Shown here: positions 9,291-18,225 of the stretch, one piece after another
Position numbering within the stretch: the stretch's first letter is position 1
How the letters are laid out: each line of letters begins with the position of its first letter
NCBI RefSeq assembly: GCF_002929745.1
Contig: NZ_PJIQ01000002.1
Span: 248,001 to 312,000, forward strand
Reading direction: 5' to 3'
Length of the DNA: 64,000 nt
Origin: Arthrobacter sp. B1805
Lineage (GTDB): Bacteria > Actinomycetota > Actinomycetes > Actinomycetales > Micrococcaceae
The notes under the pieces: model-generated
The model's database searches: none
Seen by the model: the letters and a program-made list of their open reading frames with translations, nothing else
What the model was told of the DNA's origin: nothing
Position numbers and translations under genes: made by a program

Positions 9291-11087
9291 GTGCTGCCTG
9301 TGGTGCCCCGTATCCTCACCGCCGCCCTGCTGTCCTCCGTAGTGCTCGCCGGCGTGACGCCTGCCGCTTCGGCTGTCGTGCCGGTACCCCCGGAGGTCGC
9401 GCAGCCTGCAGCAGACAAGCCCGCCCGGTATGTCGTCCGATACGCCCCGGGCACCGACGTCCCTGCCGCCGCACGGGCTCTCCGCGGCAAGGGCATCCGG
9501 GTGGAGCGGGAGTTCTCCCACGCGGTGCGTGCAGCCGTCGTCACGCTCACCCCGGCCGCGGCCGCGGACCTGGCGGCGTCGGCGCAGGTGCAGGCCGTCG
9601 AGGTCGACGCCGTCATGGAAGTGACGGCGACGCAGCAACCAGCTCCCTGGGGACTTGACCGCATCGATCAGCGCACGTTGCCGCTCTCCGGTTCGTTCAC
9701 GACGGCGACGACCGGGGCCGGCGTCACGGCGTACGTGGTGGACAGCGGAGTCCTCGGCTCCCACGCGGAGTTCGGCGGCCGCGTCGGCACGGGCTGGTCC
9801 GCGATCGCGGACGGTCGAGGTGCCGGCGACTGCAACGGGCACGGCACACACGTCGCAGGCACGATCGCGGGCGCCACCTATGGTGTCGCGAAAGCCGCGA
9901 CGGTCGTCCCGGTGCGGGTCTTCGGCTGCACCGGTTCCGGCTACACTTCGGACGTCATCGCCGGTCTGGACTGGGTGGCCGGTCATCACGCCGCAGGGAC
10001 CCCTGCCGTCGTCAATCTCAGCCTGGGCGGTGCGGCGAGCTCTACTGTGGACGCTGCACTGCAGGGCGTGATCAACGACGGCGTCACCGCCGTCGTGGCA
10101 GCGGGCAACTCCGCGGCCGATGCCTGCTCCACCTCCCCGGCGAGACTGGCAGCAGCCCTGACCGTCGCGGCGAGTGATTCCTCGGACCGACAGGCCTCCT
10201 TCTCGAATTTCGGGTCCTGTGTCGACCTGTACGCGCCCGGCGCGTCCGTACTGTCCGCGTCCTACACCTCGGATACCTCGACGGCCACGATGTCCGGCAC
10301 CTCGATGGCCGCCCCGCACGCTGCCGGTGCAGCAGCGCTGCTGCTCGGCCAGCAGCCGTCGATGGCCCCGGCGCAGGTCGCGGCGACGCTCAACGGCACG
10401 GCTACCACCGGCGTGGTGATGGCTGCCGGTACCGGAACCCCGAACAGGCTCCTCTACGCGGGTTCGCCCGCTCCTGCCCCCGCTCCTGCCCCCGCTCCTG
10501 CCCCCGTTGCCAAGGCGCCGACCGCGCCGACCACCGTGAGCGCTACCGCGGAGGTGTCGGCGGCAGCGCTGTCCTGGGTCAAGGGAAGTGATGGCGGGTC
10601 AGCCCTGACCGGGCAGACCATCACGGTCTACTCCGGGACCCAGGTGATCAGTAACGTGACGGTGCCGGCGTCTGCCACTACCGCACGAATCACGGGCCTC
10701 ACCGCAGGAAAGGCGTACGCCTTCACCGTTACTGCGACCAACAGCATCGGCAGTAGCCCTGCGTCGGCGAGATCCAACACCATCACCCCCTTGGCCGCCA
10801 CAGCGCCTGCCGCTCCGACCGCCGTGAAAGCAACCGCCGGTAGCAGGTCGGCGTCACTCTCCTGGACCAAGGGCAGCGACGGCGGCTCAGCACTGACCAG
10901 CCACACCATCACCGCCTATTCCGGAACCCAGAGAATCGGCGCCGTCACGATCGCGGGCACCGCCACTACGGCGAGGATCACAGGTCTCACTGCGGGCAGG
11001 ACATACTCCTTCACGGTGACGGCGACCAATAGGGTCGGCAGCAGCCCTGCGTCATCGCGGTCCAACTCGATCACAGCCCTCAACTGA
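9291..11087 (+). CDS. Secreted subtilisin-like serine protease (S8) with two FN3 repeats
   Basis: 598 residues. Signal peptide (1-28, cut after ASA), inhibitor I9-like propeptide (about 45-112), then an S8 catalytic domain with the intact triad: Asp151 in YVVDSGV, His184 in NGHGTHVAGT, Ser338 in SGTSMAAPHAAG; the oxyanion Asn is in AAGNSA near 273. A Pro-Ala linker, encoded by three perfect 12-bp units at about 10470-10505, leads to two fibronectin type III repeats of about 95 residues that share SWxKGSDGGSAL and ITGLTAG. FN3 modules in secreted hydrolases usually mediate substrate or surface interactions. Expected to be an extracellular protease. Start is a GTG; the 269 bases upstream hold no other gene. 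Confidence 0.93.
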   Translation: MLPVVPRILTAALLSSVVLAGVTPAASAVVPVPPEVAQPAADKPARYVVRYAPGTDVPAAARALRGKGIRVEREFSHAVRAAVVTLTPAAAADLAASAQVQAVEVDAVMEVTATQQPAPWGLDRIDQRTLPLSGSFTTATTGAGVTAYVVDSGVLGSHAEFGGRVGTGWSAIADGRGAGDCNGHGTHVAGTIAGATYGVAKAATVVPVRVFGCTGSGYTSDVIAGLDWVAGHHAAGTPAVVNLSLGGAASSTVDAALQGVINDGVTAVVAAGNSAADACSTSPARLAAALTVAASDSSDRQASFSNFGSCVDLYAPGASVLSASYTSDTSTATMSGTSMAAPHAAGAAALLLGQQPSMAPAQVAATLNGTATTGVVMAAGTGTPNRLLYAGSPAPAPAPAPAPAPVAKAPTAPTTVSATAEVSAAALSWVKGSDGGSALTGQTITVYSGTQVISNVTVPASATTARITGLTAGKAYAFTVTATNSIGSSPASARSNTITPLAATAPAAPTAVKATAGSRSASLSWTKGSDGGSALTSHTITAYSGTQRIGAVTIAGTATTARITGLTAGRTYSFTVTATNRVGSSPASSRSNSITALN

Positions 11088-11093
11088 TCAGCG

Positions 11094-11116
11094 CGAACCC
11101 GACGCCGCCGGGTTCG
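11094..11116 (+). terminator. GC-rich terminator hairpin after the protease gene
   Basis: Perfect 8-bp stem CGAACCCG/CGGGTTCG with a 7-base loop, starting 7 bases after the protease stop. No T-run follows, so termination may be imperfect or factor-assisted. Confidence 0.55.
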
Positions 11117-11155
11117 GGTGGGGATGAGCCCCTGCACCGGACGGAGGGCAGCCAC

Positions 11156-11527
11156 GTGATGGGATATGGCGATGCCGTGGGCGGAAAGGCCAGCGTCAGC
11201 AGCATCGGTCGAAGTCTGCTCAGATTCGCATGGGTCCCGAATGCCGAGATCTCTGTAGCCGCTGCTCGGGATGTTCTCGCCCGCAGCACCGTTCTCGCCG
11301 CCGACGCGCCGTACGCGGTCCTCATCGATTTCCGGGGCATCCGCTACGTGAGCCTCGATGCGCATCGGGCCTTCGCGACGGAGACAGGAGCAGTCGCTGC
11401 CGCGTTCCTCGGTTCCGGCCCCATGGACAGGGTCCTCGCGGCGAGGGCGGAGCAGGCGCTGCACCCCACGCGGTTCTTCACCTCTGAACCCAGAGCGATC
11501 GGTTGGCTTCGCCGATATTGCCCGTGA
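11156..11527 (+). CDS. Small STAS-like (DUF7793-type) protein A
   Basis: 123 residues, no signal or membrane segment. Predicted alternating beta/alpha with PYAVLIDFRGIRYVSLDAHR followed by a Phe/Arg C-terminal end PTRFFTSEPRAIGWLRRY. The same length, layout and end (PTRHFDDYDEARAWL) occur in the protein at 14492, on the other side of the c-di-GMP gene. This resembles the SpoIIAA/STAS-like fold of small actinobacterial proteins; a role in anti-sigma or signalling control is inference. GTG (11156) or ATG (11159) start, both served by GGAGGG at 11143. Confidence 0.7.
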   Translation: MMGYGDAVGGKASVSSIGRSLLRFAWVPNAEISVAAARDVLARSTVLAADAPYAVLIDFRGIRYVSLDAHRAFATETGAVAAAFLGSGPMDRVLAARAEQALHPTRFFTSEPRAIGWLRRYCP

Positions 11528-11949
11528 AGCCGCTATTGGCCGTGAAGGTGATCCACCCGTTGGCGCATGGCGGGCCGACCCGCTCGACATGTGTCCGTGG
11601 AGTCGGCGGCGCCTGATGAAGTCCCTGGTCTCAGGAGGGCCTTCGGCGCCGCCGACTTACTGGGGGCGGCCTCCAAGGGGCAGAGGAAGCCGCAGTGCCG
11701 TGATCTTCCGGTCTCAAGAGAAGATCGGCACGAAGAGGGCATCCCAGCCACAGCACAACGGCGGGCACGGAATGCATCTTCCCGGTTAACACTAGGAGGA
11801 GGGCCGTGCCGGTTTCGCGAGTACTGGCTACTCCATCTGCTCAGGCGGGTACTCGAAAATGCCGGTAAGGGGGCCCTCCTTGGAGTGCCGAAGTGAAGGT
11901 TCCCGGCTGTCCAGCGAAATCCCTCCGAACGGCACCACGGCGCAGCCCC
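11528..11949. other. Intergenic stretch without a confident gene
   Basis: 422 bases between the small STAS-like gene and the convergent GGDEF-EAL gene. No long coding frame with the local codon bias. It holds a 20-residue reading frame with a strong ribosome binding site enclosed by complementary 9-base arms (see 11797-11880). Confidence 0.5.
11806..11868 (+). CDS. Possible 20-residue ORF with sequestered ribosome binding site
   Basis: GTG start preceded by AGGAGGAGGGCC, encoding MPVSRVLATPSAQAGTRKCR. AGGAGGGCC (11797-11805) pairs perfectly with GGCCCTCCT (11872-11880), so the RBS can be hidden in a stem that encloses the whole frame. No known family. It could be a leader peptide or chance. 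Confidence 0.2.
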   Translation: MPVSRVLATPSAQAGTRKCR

Positions 11950-14259
11950 CTATTCGGCCTGGGAAGCGGTAGGAACGTAGTCGGCGGCAGAAGGCAGGGG
12001 GCCTCGGGTCTGGAACCACGCGTCCAGTTCCGGGGCTGTCAGAGGCTTGGACACCAGGAAGCCCTGGGCGAAGTCGCAGCCGTAGTCGCTGAGGCTTCGG
12101 TAGGTGTCGAGGTTCTCGACGCCCTCCGCCGTCATCTGGAGCCCCAGGCTGTGCGCGAGGTCGATCGTCGACACCACGAGCGCCGTGGCGCGGGTGTCGT
12201 CCATCATCGTGAGGATGAAGGACTTGTCGAGCTTGAGCTCGTCGATCGGCAGGTCGCGGAGGTAGGACAGGGAACTGTAGCCTTTCCCGAAATCGTCCAC
12301 CGCGATCCGCACCCCCGTTCCTCGAAGCGCCGAGAGTGTCGTGGACGCCCGGCTTCTATCACCCACCAGCACGTCCTCGGTGATCTCGAGGACGAGTACG
12401 GACGGGGTGAGTCCTCGGTCCGAGACCATCTCGGCGACCTGCGCAGGGAGGCGCGCGTCCATGACCGAACAGGCGGAGAGATTGACCGCCACCGACAGCG
12501 GCTGGCCTTCCTTCGCCCACACGGCGGCCTGGTCCAGGGCCCGGCCCAGGACGACGTTGGTCAGCGCCGGCATGAGCCCGGCTTCCTCGAACCGGGCGAG
12601 GAAAGCTTCGGGCTGGAGTAGCCCCAGCGCTGGATGGTCCCACCGGACCAGGGCTTCGACGGCCCGCACTGCTCCTGTCGCGAGGTCGATCTTCGGTTGG
12701 AAATGAAGGATCAGCTGATCCTCGAGGAGTGCCTCGTTGAGGGCCTGCACGGTGTGGAACTGGTGGGGGATGAGGTCCGCCGCGCCGTCGGCATAGACGG
12801 CGTGCCCGCTGCGTGTCGACTTGGCCGAGTACATCGCCATGTCGGCCTTGCGCAGCAGCAGGGTGAGGTCCTGGCCCTGCTCCGGGTAGCACGAAATCCC
12901 TATACTCGCGCTGACGTGGACAGTGATATCGCCCAGGTCGCACGGTTCTACCAGGGCAGCCCTGAGTTTCAGGGCGACGGCCTGCGCCTGCTCCTGCCCG
13001 CAGTTGTCGAGGTGGATCACGAACTCGTCGCCGCCCATGCGGGCGAGCAGATCGGTCGGCCGTAGCTGTCCGGACAGTCGCGCCGCCACCTGAACGAGGA
13101 GCCGGTCCCCCACGTCATGGCCCAGGCCGTCGTTGATCTCCTTGAACTTGTCCAGATCCAGCAGCAGTACGGCACTGCGTCGACGCCTGGCGGCTGCCAG
13201 CCGTTCGGGCACGTCCGCGTAGAGAGCCCGCCTGTTGGGAAGGCCCGTCAGTTCATCCGTGCGCGCCTGGGTGGTGGCCTGTGACAACCGGAGCCGCTGG
13301 CGAAACACCAGCGGAAGTATCGCAAGGGTCAGAGTGAGGCTGGCCAGGACCACGGCAAGCACCAGGACCCGCTCCTGGGACGCCAGGATCAGGACACCCA
13401 ACCCGGCAACCGTTGCGAGCGTGGGCACGGTCTGTGCCGGGACGGCTACGCGCCGGCGGCTGTGCCGCCCAGGGGTTCGTGCCTGAAGCGCAATCCAGGC
13501 TGCGACCAGCGCCAGCCCGACAGCCCACGAGGCATCCAGGGGCGTGCCGAGGACGTAATCATGGTTCAGCTCCAACAGGGCATACGTCACATCGGCTCCA
13601 GTGAAGAGCAGGAGTCCCAGGACAACGAGGACCCACCCTTCGCCGAACGAGAACCCGGTTGATGCGGTGATCCCGATGACGGTCGCCACCAGCAGGAGAT
13701 CCATCAGCGGGTAACCCGTCCCCAGCAAGGCCGTGGGGGTCCAGGGACCGCCCATGGTGGAGTTCAGAAGCGGATCGAGGACGACGCAGAGCACCGCAGC
13801 CGCTCCAAGGGCACCGATGACGCTGTCCAGGATGACCGACCACGTCATGGCCCGAAGCCGGTCGCGGACGATGAAGGCGAGAGCAGCCAACATCAGGAGG
13901 TAGAACCCGGAATACCCGAAGTCTGCCGGGGACGGCAGGGGAACATCCTCACCGGCCGCTGCGTACAGCACGTAGTAAGTGGTGCCTGCAGCCCAACAGG
14001 ACACGGCACACGCGGAGAGGAGGATGTCCGGCCGGCGGCTTTCCGCCCGACAGACCGTGAACCAGGACACGGCGGCCGGCACCCACATGGCCACGAGGCC
14101 CAGGGCGCCATCGACCAGGGGATCGAACTCCTCGGAGGGTTTGAGGACGACAGCGGCCGCATACGCCGCGGAGACCACCAGGAGAAGGCTGACGAGAAAC
14201 CACACCATTGGACCCCCGCCCTTAGGGCGGCGCACCTCGACGGGCTCCTGACGAATCAT
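11950..14259 (-). CDS. Membrane GGDEF-EAL protein (cyclic-di-GMP synthesis/hydrolysis)
   Basis: 769 residues. N-terminal 320 residues carry about nine hydrophobic helices of a membrane sensor module with no recognised ligand motif. The diguanylate cyclase domain (about 325-490) has an intact GGDEF at 409-413 and an allosteric inhibitory RxxD site (RPTD, 400-403) at the usual spacing. The phosphodiesterase domain (about 505-750) keeps EALVRW (EAL 535-537), NLS near 593, ITEDV, DDFGKGYSSLSYL, KLDKSFI and AEGVEN, so both activities look intact. Likely a bifunctional c-di-GMP enzyme at the membrane. It is transcribed against both flanking STAS-like genes. Its start is ATG at 14259, with an alternative at residue 18 just before the first helix. 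Confidence 0.93.
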   Translation of the reverse strand: MIRQEPVEVRRPKGGGPMVWFLVSLLLVVSAAYAAAVVLKPSEEFDPLVDGALGLVAMWVPAAVSWFTVCRAESRRPDILLSACAVSCWAAGTTYYVLYAAAGEDVPLPSPADFGYSGFYLLMLAALAFIVRDRLRAMTWSVILDSVIGALGAAAVLCVVLDPLLNSTMGGPWTPTALLGTGYPLMDLLLVATVIGITASTGFSFGEGWVLVVLGLLLFTGADVTYALLELNHDYVLGTPLDASWAVGLALVAAWIALQARTPGRHSRRRVAVPAQTVPTLATVAGLGVLILASQERVLVLAVVLASLTLTLAILPLVFRQRLRLSQATTQARTDELTGLPNRRALYADVPERLAAARRRRSAVLLLDLDKFKEINDGLGHDVGDRLLVQVAARLSGQLRPTDLLARMGGDEFVIHLDNCGQEQAQAVALKLRAALVEPCDLGDITVHVSASIGISCYPEQGQDLTLLLRKADMAMYSAKSTRSGHAVYADGAADLIPHQFHTVQALNEALLEDQLILHFQPKIDLATGAVRAVEALVRWDHPALGLLQPEAFLARFEEAGLMPALTNVVLGRALDQAAVWAKEGQPLSVAVNLSACSVMDARLPAQVAEMVSDRGLTPSVLVLEITEDVLVGDRSRASTTLSALRGTGVRIAVDDFGKGYSSLSYLRDLPIDELKLDKSFILTMMDDTRATALVVSTIDLAHSLGLQMTAEGVENLDTYRSLSDYGCDFAQGFLVSKPLTAPELDAWFQTRGPLPSAADYVPTASQAE

Positions 14260-14491
14260 CGACCCTCACCACTCCTATCTCGTTCGGCACGGCTGCTCCT
14301 CAGTCTGCCGGGTGAAAACGAAGTCTCACTGAGTTTTTGTCGAGGAACCACGAAGCATTGCGCCAAGTCGGTCAGGACGGGGTGCGGAACCACCGGTCAG
14401 CTTCCCGACGTCACCCGTATCTCCCGACGCCCCGCATCTATTGGACGTAGTGTTGCTGACACCACGGAGATGTGGCACGGAGGAGGACGGC

Positions 14492-14878
14492 GTGGACGGT
14501 CAGCCACAGGTGACGGACGTGGAAGCATTCACGGCGGGGATGCGCGGCAGCATCCTCTGGGTGAAGTGGAGCAGCAGCGAGACGGTCAGCGAGGACATGG
14601 CCGTGGCACTCATCAAGCGAGCCGACCAGATCTGCCCGAACCTGTGTCCGCCGATGCTCGTGGAACTCAACGGGATGGTGTCCCTCGCCCGCGGCGCATT
14701 GCACTATTTTGCGACCGGCCTGAACATAGCGGCCTTGGCACTGGTGGGCCCCTCGGCTGTCGATCGAACCCTGAGCCAGTACTTCAGACAGGTACACGAA
14801 CCGCCGTATCCCACCCGCCACTTCGATGACTACGACGAGGCGCGCGCCTGGCTCACGAACCACCCGCACAGCGCCTGA
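14492..14878 (+). CDS. Small STAS-like (DUF7793-type) protein B
   Basis: 128 residues from the GTG at 14492, chosen because AGGAGG lies 5 bases upstream; a longer frame begins at 14441 without such a site. Contains PPMLVELNGMVSLARGALHYF and ends PTRHFDDYDEARAWLTNH, matching the layout of the protein at 11156. No signal peptide. Probably a cytoplasmic STAS/SpoIIAA-like regulator; link to the adjacent c-di-GMP enzyme is inferred from position only. Confidence 0.7.
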   Translation: MDGQPQVTDVEAFTAGMRGSILWVKWSSSETVSEDMAVALIKRADQICPNLCPPMLVELNGMVSLARGALHYFATGLNIAALALVGPSAVDRTLSQYFRQVHEPPYPTRHFDDYDEARAWLTNHPHSA

Positions 14879-14935
14879 CGCACCTGTTACGCCGGGAGAC
14901 GCTCCGCGCATGCTCAGCGGTTGTTCCGCGGAACG

Positions 14936-14971
14936 ACGACGGGGCGCCCGCTGCTGCGGACGCCCCGTCGT
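14936..14971. terminator. Bidirectional terminator between converging genes
   Basis: Perfect 11-bp stem ACGACGGGGCG/CGCCCCGTCGT with a 14-base loop, placed between the STAS-like gene (stop 14878) and the convergent GH30 gene (stop 14990). A second perfect palindrome GTTCCGCGGAAC lies at 14923-14934. No T-run. Confidence 0.7.
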
Positions 14972-14989
14972 GTCGATCTGGAGTAGCTA

Positions 14990-17900
14990 CTACTTCGTGA
15001 GGTCCACCCGGTAGGTGCTCGTGGCGGTACCGTCCTCACTCGTCACGGTGACGACGGCGGTGCGGTCCCCACCCGAGGGCTGCGTCACGGTAGCCGTGGC
15101 GTACGGGTCCGCGGTGACGACCGAGACCGCTGGCACCTCGCCCCGAGCGGGCACCGAGTACTCCGTGACCGCAGGATCGAAGCTCTCGATCGGCGTACCG
15201 TCGAGGCTGATCGACGCGAGAGCCGCATCCGACGAGGCAGCCGGAACGGAGCCGAGCACCTCGATCTCGCTGACCACCATGTGCGTCTGCGACCGGGCGG
15301 TCATGACCACCCGCACGCTCGACGCCGTCAGGCTCGCAATCGGCAGCGTCACCGCGGGCGCGGGAGAGCCCGCGCGCACCGCGACCGGCCCGCCCGCATC
15401 GGTCCACTGGCCGTTGGCGCCCTGGACCTGCAGCTGCACGGTCTGCGCGTAACTGTCCGAGGAACCGTCACGGAAGAAGTGGACGACGACGCCCCCGAGG
15501 GTCTGCGCCTTCGGCAGCGTGACCGTCAGCGTGTCGGCGGCGTTCTTGGTGCCGGAGCGCCAGTTGGACCACGCCTTGTCGCGGGTGTCGCCGTTGAACA
15601 GGCCGGCCGTGCCGTAACCCGGCTCGGTGTAGGTCGCGCGGGCGGTGGTGCCGCCGTTGCCGTCGTCGGCCACGTTGTCCAGCGTGCCCTCGGTGACCTG
15701 GATGCGGACGGTTGCCGGAAGCGTGCCGCCGTTGCCGTCGTCGGCCGTGCCCGCCAGTTCGTACACGCCGGGGGCCGGGTAGCCGACGGCGGTGTTCCAG
15801 CTGACGGGTCGCTCCACGGTTCCGCCCTGGCTGCCGACGGCAGTGACGGTCGCGGGCAGCGTCGGCAGGCCGTTGACGACGGCCTTCGCGCGTGCCGGCT
15901 GCGTGGAGACGAGCGTGTCCACGGTGACGGTGAGCTCCACGGGGAACTGCGTGCCGGTGAGGTCGGTTGCGATGCCCTTGACCTTGACGGTGCCGGGCTT
16001 CTTCCAGCGGTTGTCGTTCGGGACCTTCCACTCGACCGGGATCGCGCCGCGCTCGCCGTCACGGTACACCGGTGTCACGGTCTCGGGCAGCACGGGTGCG
16101 ATGCCCGGGACGGTGAACACCGTGGCGTCCTGCACGGACAGCACGGTCTCGTCGATGAGCGTCCAGCGCTGGTTGGCGCCGGAGTTCGCGATGTACAGGG
16201 TCACGGCAGCACCCTCGGCCGTCGAGCCGCCGCCCACTTCGAGCAGCAGGCCTGTCTCGGCGTTCACGAACGTGTAGGTGCCGTCGCCGGTGGTCGAGGC
16301 GATCCACTCCGCGCGCGGGTTGGCTCCCGCAGGAGCGACGACGGCGGCGCCGCCCTCGTCCGCGAGCTGCGAGGCGCCGTCGAGCGTGGTGATGGAGTAG
16401 CGCTCGCGGTTGGTGTTGTCCTCGGCCAGGCTCGTGAAGCGGAACAGCTGGCCGGCGTCGCCGGGGTCGCTCGCGCTGATGACGGCGGTGGTGCCGGTCG
16501 GCTCGATCGACTTGCCGCTCTGCACACCCTGCAGCCGGTACACGTGACCGTCCTGGATGGCGGCCGCGTCCTCGGCGATCCCGGAGACGCCCTCGACCAC
16601 GAAGGTCGTGACGGACTCGGCGGGCGCGGTGACGACGGCGGAGCCGCCCTCGATCGCGACCGGAGTGCCCTCGACGAGCGCTCCGTTGGCGTCGCTGACC
16701 ACGGGGGTCACGGTCGCGCCGGCGGCGACGGACGCGAACTTCGAGAAGTCGAGGACCACGGGCTTGGCGTCGGTGGACTCGTTGATGTGGACGACGGCAG
16801 CACCGGTCTCCGTGATGGCGGCGGTGGTGTCGACGTCGTTCACCTGGACCAGGCGGTCGCCGGGCCTGATGAAGTGCGTGTAGTTGCGCACGGTGTTGAA
16901 CTTGGTGTTCGTGTAGATGGGGCAGCTCTCGAGCGTGTCCGCATCGGTGCAGTCGAACGGCATCTGGATGCTGCCCCAGTTGGCGCCGGCAGCGCTCTCG
17001 CCGCCGGGCTTCATGTTGTCGTAGTCCTCCACGGGCTGCCAGAACACCCAGGCGCTGGGCTCGAGCTCACGGAGGTCATCGGTGATGCGCTTGGCCATGC
17101 CGAGGCCCGGTTCCATGCTCGTGAAGCTCTGGCCGTTGCCCCAGGAGCCCTCGACCTCGCTCATCCACAGCGGCTTGTCTTCGCCCTTGGCGATGTCCCT
17201 CACCGTGGTGCGCTGGCCGGTGCCGTAGGTGTGGACGTTGAGCTGGTCCACGAGGGCGCGGACGTCCTCGGGGTAGCTGTTCCAGTTGGTGGCGAACGTG
17301 CCCGGGTTGGTCTCGTCCATCGCCGAGATGGTGGCGTCCGTGCTGGCGGCGTCGAGCTTGGGTGCGAGGTTCCGCAGCACCTGCTGCTGGAGCTGCGGGC
17401 TGATGTGCGCGCCCTCCTGGCGTCCCCCGACCGGCTGGCCGCTCGCGTCGAGTCGCGTGCTCCAGTAGTTGGTGTTGGGCTCGTTGAACGGGTCGAGCGT
17501 GTCGACGGTGATGCCGTGGGCGTCCTCGAGTTCCTCGACCACGCGGACGAGGTAGGCGTTGAAGTCGTCGATGCTCTCGGTCTTCAGCTGGTCCGCGGTG
17601 GCATTGAAACCGCCCGAGACGTAGCCGCTGACGGTCTGGAAGTAGGGCGGCGAGTTGCTGAACGCCTCCCAGTGCGTGATGTCCTGCTTGATGCGGTCGA
17701 TCCACCACCGCTGCGTGGCGTCCGCCTCCAGGTTCCAGTCGGCCGGGTCCTCCGGGTCGAACCAGTCGGTGTCCTCGCGCGTGGTTCCCTCTGGCGCCTT
17801 CCACCAGCCCTCCACGGCACCGCCCGGGCGCAGGTAGTCCTTGACGTCCGGCGCGTTGCCGCCGCCGATGTTGTAGCGCGCGATGTTGAGGTTGAGCCCC

Positions 17901-18181
17901 TCGGGCCCGAACACCAGCTCGGCGAGGCGGTTCCGGATCTCGTCGGGGTAATCGCCGGTCGCGTTCGCGAACCACACGAGGCTCGTGCCCCAGCCCTCGA
18001 ACTCCTCGCCCTGGTAGGAGGGGTCGGGCGTGAGGGTGAGGGCGCCGTCGGGCACGGCCGCAGGTGCGGGGGGAGCCGGGGGAGCGGCCTGCGCCGCACC
18101 CCCGATGAGGGAGGCGGCAGCCAGGACGGCGGCCACCCCCACGGCGGCGGCCTGAGTGGCGCGCCTGGATCGATTCGTCAT
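14990..18181 (-). CDS. Secreted GH30 glycosidase, endo-beta-1,6-galactanase type, multidomain
   Basis: 1063 residues. Signal peptide 1-32 (RSRRATQ..., cut near AQA). The catalytic GH30 domain (about 45-480) has a likely acid/base Glu234 in DPFNEPNTNYW and nucleophile Glu342 in WMSEVEGSWG. The start FEGWGTSLVWFANATG and NIARYNIGGGN are typical of the endo-beta-1,6-galactanase branch. Then a beta-sandwich, a ricin-like lectin repeat region (about 560-690, with GANQRWTLID), two Ig-like Big_4 modules (about 700-850), a discoidin-like carbohydrate-binding domain (about 855-980), and a C-terminal cadherin-like region. Start at 18181 follows GGAAGGAACA; a longer frame to 18223 lacks support. Last gene of the arabinogalactan-type operon; presumably cuts beta-1,6-galactan side chains outside the cell. 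Confidence 0.88.
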   Translation of the reverse strand: MTNRSRRATQAAAVGVAAVLAAASLIGGAAQAAPPAPPAPAAVPDGALTLTPDPSYQGEEFEGWGTSLVWFANATGDYPDEIRNRLAELVFGPEGLNLNIARYNIGGGNAPDVKDYLRPGGAVEGWWKAPEGTTREDTDWFDPEDPADWNLEADATQRWWIDRIKQDITHWEAFSNSPPYFQTVSGYVSGGFNATADQLKTESIDDFNAYLVRVVEELEDAHGITVDTLDPFNEPNTNYWSTRLDASGQPVGGRQEGAHISPQLQQQVLRNLAPKLDAASTDATISAMDETNPGTFATNWNSYPEDVRALVDQLNVHTYGTGQRTTVRDIAKGEDKPLWMSEVEGSWGNGQSFTSMEPGLGMAKRITDDLRELEPSAWVFWQPVEDYDNMKPGGESAAGANWGSIQMPFDCTDADTLESCPIYTNTKFNTVRNYTHFIRPGDRLVQVNDVDTTAAITETGAAVVHINESTDAKPVVLDFSKFASVAAGATVTPVVSDANGALVEGTPVAIEGGSAVVTAPAESVTTFVVEGVSGIAEDAAAIQDGHVYRLQGVQSGKSIEPTGTTAVISASDPGDAGQLFRFTSLAEDNTNRERYSITTLDGASQLADEGGAAVVAPAGANPRAEWIASTTGDGTYTFVNAETGLLLEVGGGSTAEGAAVTLYIANSGANQRWTLIDETVLSVQDATVFTVPGIAPVLPETVTPVYRDGERGAIPVEWKVPNDNRWKKPGTVKVKGIATDLTGTQFPVELTVTVDTLVSTQPARAKAVVNGLPTLPATVTAVGSQGGTVERPVSWNTAVGYPAPGVYELAGTADDGNGGTLPATVRIQVTEGTLDNVADDGNGGTTARATYTEPGYGTAGLFNGDTRDKAWSNWRSGTKNAADTLTVTLPKAQTLGGVVVHFFRDGSSDSYAQTVQLQVQGANGQWTDAGGPVAVRAGSPAPAVTLPIASLTASSVRVVMTARSQTHMVVSEIEVLGSVPAASSDAALASISLDGTPIESFDPAVTEYSVPARGEVPAVSVVTADPYATATVTQPSGGDRTAVVTVTSEDGTATSTYRVDLTK

Positions 18182-18225
18182 TGAATATGTTCCTTCCAGC
18201 AAAGGGATGAACTGCAGGGGCACTG

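Noticed and set aside
11567..11896. 109-codon plus frame between the STAS-like and GGDEF-EAL genes
   Set aside because: Codon use unlike neighbours, no ribosome site and no recognisable domain.
14303..14340. CTCAGT...ACTGAG followed by TTTTT as a rho-independent terminator
   Set aside because: Only 6 bp stem with a loop over 20 bases, and no plus-strand gene ends upstream of it.
15281..18184. 967-codon plus-strand frame opposite GH30, and similar frames opposite GH42, SBP and in 43022-44460
   Set aside because: Composition typical of shadow frames; the opposite-strand or overlapping genes have catalytic residues and ribosome sites.
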